6,740 bases of DNA, from assembly GCA_017456805.1 (NCBI GenBank), contig JAFTIQ010000095.1:1-6740 (forward strand), read 5' to 3'. The stretch comes from Lentisphaeria bacterium. GTDB taxonomy: Bacteria; Verrucomicrobiota; Lentisphaeria; Victivallales; UBA1829. Position 1 is the stretch's first letter. Each line of letters starts with the position of its first letter. Both the position numbers and the translations under genes were made by a program. Below the pieces are notes generated by a model. That model saw nothing but the letters and a program-made list of their open reading frames with translations. It was not told the DNA's origin and did not search any database. Below are positions 1 through 6,475 of the stretch, one piece after another.

Positions 1-149
1 CCAAAATCAAAGCTGCCGCTCTCCTCTATGTTTCTGCTGCTGACGATAAACAGGCATTGCAGGAAACCGCTGAGAAGGCTCCCGATTTTCTTCTTTTTAC
101 CGCTTCCAGCGCAAATCTGAAACTGATTGACGATGAAATCCTCAAATAA
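1..149 (+). CDS. C-terminal fragment of an unidentified protein (5' end outside the window)
   Basis: An open frame runs in from the left edge (first full codon at base 3) and ends with TAA at 147-149. It encodes about 48 residues, reading KIKAALLYVSAADD near the start and ending LKLIDDEILK. The pattern suggests strand (ALLYVSA), helix (DKQALQETAEKA), strand (DFLLFTAS), helix (NLKLIDDEIL), so the end of a soluble alpha/beta domain. I do not recognise the family. The stop overlaps the next start in a TAATG arrangement, so the gene is very probably co-transcribed and translationally coupled with the PBP-pedestal and SEDS genes downstream and may share their role in envelope growth, but that is inference from position. 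It does not look like MreC, MreD or a transpeptidase end. Confidence 0.6.
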   Translation, partial: KIKAAALLYVSAADDKQALQETAEKAPDFLLFTASSANLKLIDDEILK

Positions 150-730
150 TGGAAGATCCTGACGCTCAAGATTTCCGGAAAAAAAGCGGCTGGATCATCA
201 TTCTGATCCTTCTCTGGGGCTTTTTTGCCCTGACAAGCGTATTTTATTTCAGTATTCTCAAACGTTCCGAATATCAGGCAAAAGCCCGGGAAACCGCTTG
301 GCGTCAGGGGATACTGCCCGCTCTCAAAGGGAAAATTTATTCCTCCGACGGAACCGTTCTTGCCGCTTCAAAACTGGAATTTTTTCTCATCTGGGATAAA
401 AAACATATCGGAGATTCTGTGCAGGAAATCCTCGGACGCCCCATCAGAAACGGCGGAAAAATTTCCGATTCCGAACTTTTAAAACTGGAAGCGATCACCC
501 GGAGATACCCCAGAAATCTGCGGATCAAAACCATTGAACAGCGGAATACCTCCCTCTTCCTGACAAAAATGGAAGAAAAATACCGGAGTGTTTTGACGGG
601 ACAGGACGGGATTTTTGTGGTGATGTTCGACCGTTACGGACGGCGGGTCCCGGGAACGTTGAAAGTGATCCGTCAGCCGGTTCCGGGAAAATCTGTCACG
701 CTGACTCCGGAAGAGGAGGCCGGACAATGA
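149..730 (+). CDS. Class B PBP-like protein with membrane anchor and pedestal domain only, no transpeptidase domain
   Basis: The 193-residue protein has a short cytoplasmic N-terminus, one transmembrane helix (about residues 14-36) and an extracytoplasmic domain. Residues 54-72 (GILPALKGKIYSSDGTVLA) match the hallmark of class B penicillin-binding proteins after the anchor, usually written RG-x-IYDRNG-x-x-LA. Residues 149-167 (LTGQDG, then DRYGRRV) and 175-186 (RQPVPGKSVTLT) match the segment that normally closes the pedestal and leads into the transpeptidase domain at LTID-x-x-LQ. The protein ends seven residues later, against about 550-700 residues for complete family members. The SxxK, SxN and KTG motifs are therefore absent, and it cannot be a transpeptidase. 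In known pairs (PBP2-RodA, FtsI-FtsW) the pedestal contacts and activates the SEDS polymerase, so I infer an accessory activator for the SEDS protein encoded next. The start codon overlaps the upstream stop (TAATG) with no good ribosome site, suggesting coupled translation. Confidence 0.8.
   Translation: MEDPDAQDFRKKSGWIIILILLWGFFALTSVFYFSILKRSEYQAKARETAWRQGILPALKGKIYSSDGTVLAASKLEFFLIWDKKHIGDSVQEILGRPIRNGGKISDSELLKLEAITRRYPRNLRIKTIEQRNTSLFLTKMEEKYRSVLTGQDGIFVVMFDRYGRRVPGTLKVIRQPVPGKSVTLTPEEEAGQ
714..719 (+). promoter_or_regulatory. Ribosome binding site of the SEDS gene, inside the pedestal gene
   Basis: A perfect AGGAGG lies 7 bases before the ATG at 727. The same bases encode the Glu-Glu near the C-terminus of the pedestal protein. 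Together with the ATGA stop/start overlap at 727-730, this sets the start of the SEDS gene and indicates coupled translation of the pair. Confidence 0.8.
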
Positions 731-1839
731 AAGAACGGAAGAATATTTTATGGAATCTGATCATCGGACTTCTGGTCATCGGGATCGGCGGCTGTGCAGC
801 GGTCTATTGTGCAAGAGCATACGGAGAGGATCCCTGGTATTTTTCCGGACGGCAAATGCTCTGGCTGACCATCGGCGTTTTTCTCTTCTGGGGAACAGCC
901 TGCATCCCTTATCCGAAATTGAAACTTGCAGCGGTTCCGGCAGTAATAATATCCCTGATCGTTCTTGCACTTACAGCGGTCTGGGGGGTTAAAATCAATA
1001 ATATGAACGGCTGGATCCCCATTCCCTTTACCGGGATCCGTTTTCAGCCCTCGGAAATTGTCAAACCTGCCTATCTCCTGCTTCTGTGCATGCTGGCGGT
1101 CAAGGAGGATTGGAGCGAAAAAAAACGGTTCCTTTTCTGTCTGCTTCTGACCGCTCTTTTCTGCGGTCTGATCCTGTTTCAGCCGGATTTCGGAACGGCG
1201 ACGATCTATGCCTGTATGCTTCCGCTGGTGCTTCTCTGCGGCGGTTTCCGGAAACGGTACACCCTGCCGATCTTCTTCGGCTGGATCCCGCCGGCAGTTC
1301 TGTTTGTTCTTCTGCATCCTTATGCATGGCGGCGGATCGTGGCGTTTCTGAATCCTTCGGATGACCATTTGGGCGCGAGCTGGCACATCAACCAATTCCG
1401 GATCACCATGGCAAACGGCGGCTGGCTGGGAGCGGAGGATCCGGGGGCAATCTGGGCAAATGCATATCTGCCCTATTCCCACAGTGACTCTGTTTTCGCC
1501 TCACTGGTGGAAGCTGCCGGATTTACGGGGGGCGCGCTGGTGCTTGCGGGATTTTGTGTGATGATCATACTGTTCCGGAAAGCGGCGCTGGAAACAAGAG
1601 ATAAAAATGCCCGGCTCTTTCTGTTCAGTGCCGGGCTTATGCTCATCGTGCAGGCATTTCTGCACATTGGAGTGAATGTAACGATTATTCCGCCGACAGG
1701 ATTGCCTTTGCCGTTTTTCTCATACGGCGGCAGCAATCTTGCCGGGGTTATGCTCCTGTTGGGAGCGGCATGTTCCGCTTACAGGAGCACTTCTTCAGAA
1801 TCCCAGATTGATCCCGAGACTGTGAAGGAAGACGAATAA
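727..1839 (+). CDS. SEDS-family peptidoglycan glycosyltransferase (FtsW/RodA/SpoVE family)
   Basis: This 370-residue polytopic inner-membrane protein has about ten hydrophobic helices, usual for the family. SEDS proteins polymerise lipid II into glycan strands at the outer face of the cytoplasmic membrane. Visible family motifs are FQPSEIVKPA (106-115), QPDFGT (152-157), the extracytoplasmic loop with NQFRITMANGGWLG (222-235) followed by LPYSHSDSVFASLVEAAGF (248-266), and PPTGLPLPFFSYGGSNL (322-338). Aligned from memory to E. coli RodA, the functional residues are kept: W96, E110, K113, D154 and the essential loop aspartate D254 (HTDFIF in most members, HSDSVF here). The usual GAxRW motif is changed to NMNGW. 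The gene overlaps the pedestal gene by ATGA, so it probably works with that protein. Pairing with a PBP2-like pedestal hints at RodA rather than FtsW, and no dcw-cluster genes are nearby, but I would not fix the symbol. The 3' end overlaps the convergent transporter gene. Confidence 0.93.
   Translation: MKERKNILWNLIIGLLVIGIGGCAAVYCARAYGEDPWYFSGRQMLWLTIGVFLFWGTACIPYPKLKLAAVPAVIISLIVLALTAVWGVKINNMNGWIPIPFTGIRFQPSEIVKPAYLLLLCMLAVKEDWSEKKRFLFCLLLTALFCGLILFQPDFGTATIYACMLPLVLLCGGFRKRYTLPIFFGWIPPAVLFVLLHPYAWRRIVAFLNPSDDHLGASWHINQFRITMANGGWLGAEDPGAIWANAYLPYSHSDSVFASLVEAAGFTGGALVLAGFCVMIILFRKAALETRDKNARLFLFSAGLMLIVQAFLHIGVNVTIIPPTGLPLPFFSYGGSNLAGVMLLLGAACSAYRSTSSESQIDPETVKEDE
1795..1839. other. 45-base convergent overlap of the SEDS and transporter coding sequences
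   Basis: The + strand SEDS gene ends with TAA at 1837-1839 and the - strand transporter gene ends with TCA (TGA on its own strand) at 1795-1797, so the two share 45 coding bases. The shared stretch encodes the hydrophilic tail of the SEDS protein (SESQIDPETVKEDE) on one strand and the last hydrophobic residues of the transporter (about LFVFLHSLGINLGF) on the other. No hairpin followed by a T-run is visible for either transcript, so the two messages probably overlap at their 3' ends. Confidence 0.85.
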
Positions 1840-3429
1840 GATAATGATCGGTGCAACGAACCTGATCAGGATCGCCCAGAACGTCATCAGAGTGAATCCA
1901 TTACGGATCATCTGGGAATAGAACGGCTCATCCCGGAAACCGGAGAGCAGAAGCAGAATATTGGTATCCTGCAGATGGGTAAGATCACCTTCCCGAAGTT
2001 CACGTGCAGCTTTCCGGGCAGTCCAGAGCCATCCGGTGAAGATTGCTGTCATCATACCGGCAAGAGGCAGACACCAGTTGGATGTGATATAATCCAGCAC
2101 ATCAAAGAAGTTTCCTTTGACATATTCCGGACTGAAACAGAAATCAAAAGCCTTTTTGACCCAGGGAATATTTTCCCATCCGGTAACAGAGATTGCAGAG
2201 AGGATTCCCAGCAAACTGATGATCACAAAAAGAACGGAAATCGCTTTTTTACGGCTCCATTTCAACTGGTCGATGAGGAATGTCACTCCCATTTCCAGCA
2301 GAGAAGCACCGCTTGTAAATGCGGCAATCGTCAGCATCAGGAAGAACAACCCAGCCCAGAACCATCCGAATCCGCCGGGGAAGTGATTGAATGTCACAGG
2401 CAGAACCTGGAAAATCAACCCCGGTCCCGCTGTGGGCTGTCCGCCCATTGCAAAAACTGCCGGAAAGATCGCAAGACCTGCCATCAGAGCTGCGATCGTA
2501 TCAAGAATAATGATGAATACAGAAGTCCGGAGGATATTTTCCTGCTTTTTCATATAACTTCCGTATGTAATCATGATACCCATTCCGAGACTCAATGAGT
2601 AGAAGGAGTGACCGAGTGCTTCCAGAATACTTCCTGTTGAGAGTTTGGAGAAGTCGGGAGACAGGAAGAACTTGACTCCGTCGATTGCTCCGGGGAGGGT
2701 GACCCCGCGGATGATCACGGCAATCAGAAGAAGCAGAAGCAGCGGCATCAGAATTTTGCTCCAGCGTTCCACACCTTTCCGGATTCCACCCCACAGCATG
2801 GCACCGCAAAGAACCATAAATGCAAGATGCAGCAGAACGACTTTCCAGGGACAGGTGATGAAATTGCCGAAAGATTCTTTTGCCTGGGCAACGGTTTCAA
2901 AATTCATCTGTCTGCTGAAAGCAAGATAAACGTATTCCAGAATCCAGCCGCCGATAACAGAATAGTAGGAAAGAATTGCCAGACCGGTCAGAATGGAGAA
3001 CAAACCGACCATTGCAACGCCTTTCCAGATAATCAAGGCTCCGGCAAGAGCTGAGACCACACCGAAGCCGATCATTCCGCTGTTCGTGCCGTTATCGACC
3101 AGATTGTCGATTCCGGAATAGATCATGAAAACAGCCTGAAGCAGTAACAGGATTCCCAGTACCCGGGAGAATTTCGATCCGGCAGGAGAGATTTCTTTGA
3201 ATGCTCCATACGGATTTTTCTGTGTTTTGCGCCCGATAGCGATTTCGCTCAGCATCAGAGGAGTGCCAAGCAGAAAGATACAGAGCAGATAAACAATCAC
3301 AAATGCTCCGCCTCCGTTCATCCCGGTAATATACGGAAATTTCCAGATATTTCCGAGACCGATGGCAGAACCGGCTGCTGCAAGCACAAAACCGATCGTT
3401 CCGCCCCAAGTTTCTCTTTGCTGTTCCAT
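1795..3429 (-). CDS. Sodium-dependent transporter of the NSS/SNF (LeuT-like) family
   Basis: This 544-residue membrane protein should import an amino acid or related small molecule coupled to sodium. The first helix carries the family signature AGSAIGLGNIWKFPY (19-33), in register with LeuT: G20, A22 and N27 match its sodium and substrate site, and the gate arginine R30 is a lysine. Helix 2 follows with NGGGAFVIVYLL (38-49) and GTPLMLSEIAIGR (55-67). Helix 3 carries LSYYSVIGGW (153-162), helix 6 LGMGIMITYGSY (281-292), and helix 8 FTSGASLLE (371-379), where T372 and S373 fit the second sodium site. LDYITSN...LPLAG...GW (445-467) is the usual late helix. I count the 11 helices of bacterial members plus an apparent extra hydrophobic hairpin at about residues 92-142. 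The substrate cannot be read from the sequence. The start has AAAGGA 7 bases upstream. It lies 14 bases after hisB and is probably the last gene of that operon. Confidence 0.93.
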   Translation of the reverse strand: MEQQRETWGGTIGFVLAAAGSAIGLGNIWKFPYITGMNGGGAFVIVYLLCIFLLGTPLMLSEIAIGRKTQKNPYGAFKEISPAGSKFSRVLGILLLLQAVFMIYSGIDNLVDNGTNSGMIGFGVVSALAGALIIWKGVAMVGLFSILTGLAILSYYSVIGGWILEYVYLAFSRQMNFETVAQAKESFGNFITCPWKVVLLHLAFMVLCGAMLWGGIRKGVERWSKILMPLLLLLLIAVIIRGVTLPGAIDGVKFFLSPDFSKLSTGSILEALGHSFYSLSLGMGIMITYGSYMKKQENILRTSVFIIILDTIAALMAGLAIFPAVFAMGGQPTAGPGLIFQVLPVTFNHFPGGFGWFWAGLFFLMLTIAAFTSGASLLEMGVTFLIDQLKWSRKKAISVLFVIISLLGILSAISVTGWENIPWVKKAFDFCFSPEYVKGNFFDVLDYITSNWCLPLAGMMTAIFTGWLWTARKAARELREGDLTHLQDTNILLLLSGFRDEPFYSQMIRNGFTLMTFWAILIRFVAPIIILFVFLHSLGINLGF

Positions 3430-3436
3430 AAAAAAT

Positions 3437-3442
3437 TCCTTT
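3437..3442 (-). promoter_or_regulatory. Ribosome binding site of the transporter gene
   Basis: AAAGGA on the - strand (TCCTTT as printed) lies 7 bases before the ATG at 3429 and directly after the hisB stop (3446-3444). It supports the chosen start and leaves no room for a separate promoter between the two genes. Confidence 0.7.
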
Positions 3443-3443
3443 C

Positions 3444-4028
3444 TCAGAGTGAACCCTTGGTCGAGGGGATACCAACGACACGGGGGTCATGTGTTACAGC
3501 TGTACAAAGAGCCCGTCCGAATCCTTTGAAAATGGATTCAAACACATGGTGAGTCTCTCCTGTTTCCAGCATGCGGATGTGAAGATTCATTCCTGCGGTA
3601 TTGGATAACGCTCGGAAAAATTCGCCGAACAGATCTGTATCAATATCCTTGATATACTGAGCTTTCGGTTCAACGCGATATACCAGATAGGGGCGTCCGG
3701 AAAGATCGACTGCCACCATGGAAAGGGTTTCATCCATGGGCAGGATGCAGCTTCCGCAGCGGGTGATCCCCGCTTTATCTCCAAGAGCATCGGCGATCAC
3801 TTTCCCCAGGACAAGCCCGGTATCTTCCATGCTGTGATGCGCATCCACTTCCAGATCCCCTTTGACTTTCACGGTCAAATCAAATTTTCCATGCTTGGAA
3901 AAAAGGGTCAGCATGTGATCAAAAAACGGGATCCCGGTATCAATCTCGGAAACGCCGCTTCCGTCAAGATTGATCCTGACGAAAATATCCGTTTCCTTCG
4001 TCGTGCGGGCGAGTTCAGCTGTTCTCAT
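3444..4028 (-). CDS. hisB: Imidazoleglycerol-phosphate dehydratase
   Basis: This cytoplasmic enzyme converts D-erythro-imidazole-glycerol phosphate to imidazole-acetol phosphate, the dehydratase step of histidine biosynthesis, and uses manganese. The 194 residues are the full length of the monofunctional form, with no fused histidinol-phosphatase. Landmarks run in the expected order: MRTAELARTTKET (1-13), DTGIPFFDHML (30-40), HHSMED (64-69, metal site), PMDE (97-100), DLSGRP (108-113), HHVFESIFK (160-168, second metal site) and the terminal PSTKGSL. The usual N before the second HH is a T here, a minor change. The start at 4028 has AGGTGG (4033-4038 on the + axis) a little close at 4 bases, but the N-terminus fits the family exactly. 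It sits between DUF1015 (23-base gap) and the transporter (14-base gap), with no other his genes in view. Confidence 0.97.
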   Translation of the reverse strand: MRTAELARTTKETDIFVRINLDGSGVSEIDTGIPFFDHMLTLFSKHGKFDLTVKVKGDLEVDAHHSMEDTGLVLGKVIADALGDKAGITRCGSCILPMDETLSMVAVDLSGRPYLVYRVEPKAQYIKDIDTDLFGEFFRALSNTAGMNLHIRMLETGETHHVFESIFKGFGRALCTAVTHDPRVVGIPSTKGSL

Positions 4029-4051
4029 CTCTCCACCTCAGTTTCTGCGGT

Positions 4052-5290
4052 TCAGCACTTGAAGTTATGAACCACAAGTCCATCCCGGAGTTTGGGTTCA
4101 AACCAGGTTGATTTCGGAGGCATGATCTCACCGGCATCTGCAATATCCATCAGCTGATCCAGGGTCGTGGCATACATGGAGAACGCAACTTCTGCTTTTC
4201 CGCCGTCCACAAGCCGTTCCAGTTCGCCGGTTCCGCGGATCCCGCCGACAAAATCAATCCGTTTATCGGTTCTCGGATCGCCGATTCCAAGCAGCGGTGC
4301 AAGAACATTATCCTGCAGCACGCTGACATCCAGACGTTCGATCACGCCCAGGTCAGCTGTATTGAATTTCGGGGCAAGAGCATACCACTGTTTGCCGAGA
4401 TACATCCGGAAGGTTCCGCTCTTTGCAGGGGCAGGATCAGAAGTCTTTTCAACAGTGAACTTTTCTTCCAGTTTGGCAAGAAACGCTTCTGCTGTCATAC
4501 CGTTCAGATCTTTGACGACACGGTTGTAGGGCAGGATTTTGAGTTCGCTTGCCGGGAAGGTAACTGCCAGGAAGAAGTTGTAATCTTCTGCGCCGCTGTG
4601 CATGGGATTGCGCGCCATACACTGAGCTTTTGCGCGGGAGGCAGATGCCGCGCGGTGGTGACCGTCTGCGATATACATGCAGGGAACTTCTTTCCGGAAG
4701 AGTTCGGAGATTTTGCGTCCGCGTTCGGTTCCGGTTTTCCAGAGTTTGTGTTCGATTCCATCGGGAGCCACAAAAGAGTAGTAAGGAGTTTCGGTGCAGA
4801 TATCCTTGACGATCGCATTGATCTTTTCGTTGTCGCGATAGGTCAGGAACACGGGGCCGGTGTGGGAACGGAGTTCCATCACATGTCTTGCCCGGTCATC
4901 TTCCTTATCTTTACGGGTTTTTTCGTGTTTCTTGATCACGTTGTTATCGTAATCATCAGCGGAAGCGCCGCCCACGATACCAACCTGGGTTCTGCCATCC
5001 ATCTTGAGAGAGTAGACGTAGAGGTTGGGCTGGGGGTCATATTCCAGCGGAGCTTCTGCGATCAATCTGCGGAAATTGAAAACAGCCTTGGCATAGACTG
5101 GATCGGAATGGAGATCAATTCCCGGTTCCATTTCGATTTCCGGTCTGGAAACACGCAGGAAAGAAAGGGGATTCCCCTTTGCCAGTTCCGCTGCTTCTTC
5201 GGTGTTTACAACATCATACGGAACGGCTGCGACCTGTGCCGCATTTTCCGGTTTCGGCATCATGCCCTGAAAAAGTTCAAAAATTGCCAT
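4052..5290 (-). CDS. DUF1015 family protein
   Basis: This 412-residue soluble protein without signal peptide or membrane helices has the conserved features of the DUF1015 family over its whole length: AAVPYDVVN (21-29), NPLSFLRVSRPEI (40-52), the basic block KHEKTRKDKEDDR (121-133), YIADGHHRAAS (207-217), IDFVGGIRG (345-353) and the closing MPPKSTWFEPKLRDGLV (390-406). The DGHHR-x-x-x motif resembles the nucleotide-binding motif of ParB/sulfiredoxin-fold proteins, which include free-serine kinases. I recall, without being able to check, that DUF1015 proteins often neighbour serine-pathway genes and that some hyperthermophile members were reported as ATP-dependent L-serine kinases. No serine gene is visible here, so that role stays a hypothesis. 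A strong AGGAGG lies 9 bases before the ATG. It is the first gene of the probable DUF1015-hisB-transporter operon. Confidence 0.9.
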   Translation of the reverse strand: MAIFELFQGMMPKPENAAQVAAVPYDVVNTEEAAELAKGNPLSFLRVSRPEIEMEPGIDLHSDPVYAKAVFNFRRLIAEAPLEYDPQPNLYVYSLKMDGRTQVGIVGGASADDYDNNVIKKHEKTRKDKEDDRARHVMELRSHTGPVFLTYRDNEKINAIVKDICTETPYYSFVAPDGIEHKLWKTGTERGRKISELFRKEVPCMYIADGHHRAASASRAKAQCMARNPMHSGAEDYNFFLAVTFPASELKILPYNRVVKDLNGMTAEAFLAKLEEKFTVEKTSDPAPAKSGTFRMYLGKQWYALAPKFNTADLGVIERLDVSVLQDNVLAPLLGIGDPRTDKRIDFVGGIRGTGELERLVDGGKAEVAFSMYATTLDQLMDIADAGEIMPPKSTWFEPKLRDGLVVHNFKC

Positions 5291-5299
5291 CGACTGTTT

Positions 5300-5305
5300 C
5301 CTCCT
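5300..5305 (-). promoter_or_regulatory. Ribosome binding site of the DUF1015 gene
   Basis: A perfect AGGAGG on the - strand (CCTCCT as printed) lies 9 bases before the ATG at 5290. It fixes the start and suggests the gene is well translated. Confidence 0.8.
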
Positions 5306-5341
5306 GAGTAATAGTCAATCACTTCTTGCAAATTTTGCGGT

Positions 5342-5371
5342 AATATATCCCCGGTTTCCGGAAAAGTCCAG
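5342..5371 (-). promoter_or_regulatory. Possible sigma-70-type promoter of the DUF1015-hisB-transporter operon
   Basis: The 186-base gap 5291-5476 is the only sizeable untranslated stretch in the window. Read on the - strand it contains CTGGAC (5371-5366) and TATATT (5347-5342) separated by 18 bases, placing transcription start roughly 45 bases before the DUF1015 ATG. The -35 box matches the consensus only partly. A 10-base palindrome, TTTCCGGAAA (5355-5364), lies in the spacer where an operator could sit, but the same word also occurs in coding sequence. The rest of the gap (5372-5476) is A-rich on the - strand and shows no clear terminator for aguA. Confidence 0.3.
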
Positions 5372-5476
5372 TAGCAGGAACTGCAATCATAAACTTTTTT
5401 TACAGTTTTTCTCTCTTTTTCATACAGATAACAGCGAATTTTTCAACGGTTTCCGGGGATCAGAGTTCTTTTCTGC

Positions 5477-6475
5477 TCATTCGGGCATTTGCTGGGAAAG
5501 ACAATGCAATGCGCCCCCTTCCAGAATGATCTCCCGGCAATTGATCCCTTTCACAGAACGGTCCGGGAAACATTTTCCGATAATCTCCAGCGCCCGGGAA
5601 TCCTCTTCCGCAAAACCGTAAACCGGTACAAGAACACAACGGTTCGTGATCAGAAAGTTTGCGTAAGTCGCAGGAAGATACTCTTCCCGCCACCCCTCCG
5701 GAGGCGGAATCAGAGGCGGACAGGGCAGTTCCACGATTTCCAATCCGGCAGATTCCAGAACCCGGCGGTTGTTCGCCGTCACTTCCACATTCTCTCCGAT
5801 CTCAGAAGCTGCCATGATCACGGATCCCGGACGGAAAAACCGCACTTGAGTATCGACATGCCCATCTGTATCATCTCCGGCAAGACCGGATTTCAGCCAG
5901 ATCACACGGTCGCATCCCAAAGCATCGCAAAGAATCTTTTCTGCCTGGGCTTTGGACATCCCCGGATTCCGGTTCGGATTCAAAATCACGGATTCTGTCG
6001 TGATCAGCGTCCCTTTTCCATCCACTTCCAGCGCACCGCCTTCGCAGACAATAGGGATCTCAAAACGGCGCAATCCGAATGTTTCAGCGATCCGCGCCGG
6101 AATGGAAGCATCATTCTCCCACGGCGGAAATTTTCCGCCCCACGCATTGTAGGTGAAATGCGCCATCGCAAGCTCGCCGGAAGCATCATTTTTCAAGAAA
6201 GTCGGACCGTAATCCCGGCACCAGACATCATTGGTCGGATAGTCAAATGCCTGAGCGTTGGCGGGCAGTTCAACGGGATTTCCGCCGGTCAGAACAAAGA
6301 CCTTTTCTCCGCACTCCTCAGCAACGGCACGGTAATATTCCTGAAAGACATCCCGGACTTCCGGCATGATTCCGGGCCAGGTTTCCGGATTGTGGGGATA
6401 AGCGATCCAGACAGCCTGCTGTTTTTCCCACTCAGCAGGCATCCGGAATCCGAGGGAGGCGGGAGTCTCAGTCAT
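5477..6475 (-). CDS. aguA: Agmatine deiminase (agmatine iminohydrolase)
   Basis: This enzyme hydrolyses agmatine to N-carbamoylputrescine and ammonia in the arginine-to-putrescine route. With the start at 6475 the protein has 332 residues and begins MTETPASLGFRMPAEWEKQ, as family members usually do. It belongs to the guanidino-group-modifying superfamily (PAD_porph type). Visible active-site blocks are NDVWCRDYGP (82-91, D88), CEGGALEVDG (144-153, E145), LNPNRNPG (165-172), DDTDGHVDT (201-209, H206) and EGGALHCLSQQ (319-329), where C325 is the expected nucleophile. The frame stays open upstream to a TTG at 6508 and an ATG at 6505, which would add 10-11 residues, but those lie deep inside the preceding gene; ATG 6475 has GGAG 7 bases upstream and matches the family N-terminus. 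It overlaps the AguB-like gene by 8 bases, which favours agmatine over peptidyl-arginine as substrate. Confidence 0.93.
   Translation of the reverse strand: MTETPASLGFRMPAEWEKQQAVWIAYPHNPETWPGIMPEVRDVFQEYYRAVAEECGEKVFVLTGGNPVELPANAQAFDYPTNDVWCRDYGPTFLKNDASGELAMAHFTYNAWGGKFPPWENDASIPARIAETFGLRRFEIPIVCEGGALEVDGKGTLITTESVILNPNRNPGMSKAQAEKILCDALGCDRVIWLKSGLAGDDTDGHVDTQVRFFRPGSVIMAASEIGENVEVTANNRRVLESAGLEIVELPCPPLIPPPEGWREEYLPATYANFLITNRCVLVPVYGFAEEDSRALEIIGKCFPDRSVKGINCREIILEGGALHCLSQQMPE

Noticed and set aside
172..181. TTTCCGGAAA as a specific operator
   Set aside because: The same 10-base palindrome occurs in coding sequence here and at 1245-1254, so it is probably a by-product of the general TCCGGA excess.
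149..730. The short PBP-like gene as a frameshifted pseudogene of a full PBP
   Set aside because: No transpeptidase remnant follows; the SEDS gene starts at the stop codon and uses its own ribosome site within the short gene.
748..1482. - strand open frame of 244 codons opposite the SEDS gene
   Set aside because: The SEDS reading is certain from its motifs; this frame gives a Cys/Arg/Asp-rich product with no domain.
4598..5311. Long + strand open frame of 237 codons opposite the DUF1015 gene
   Set aside because: It is antisense to a gene with clear family motifs over its whole length, its translation resembles no family, and it has no reasonable ribosome site.
5372..5476. Intrinsic terminator after aguA
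   Set aside because: I found only A-rich sequence on the coding strand and weak, short inverted repeats, with no stable stem followed by a T-run.
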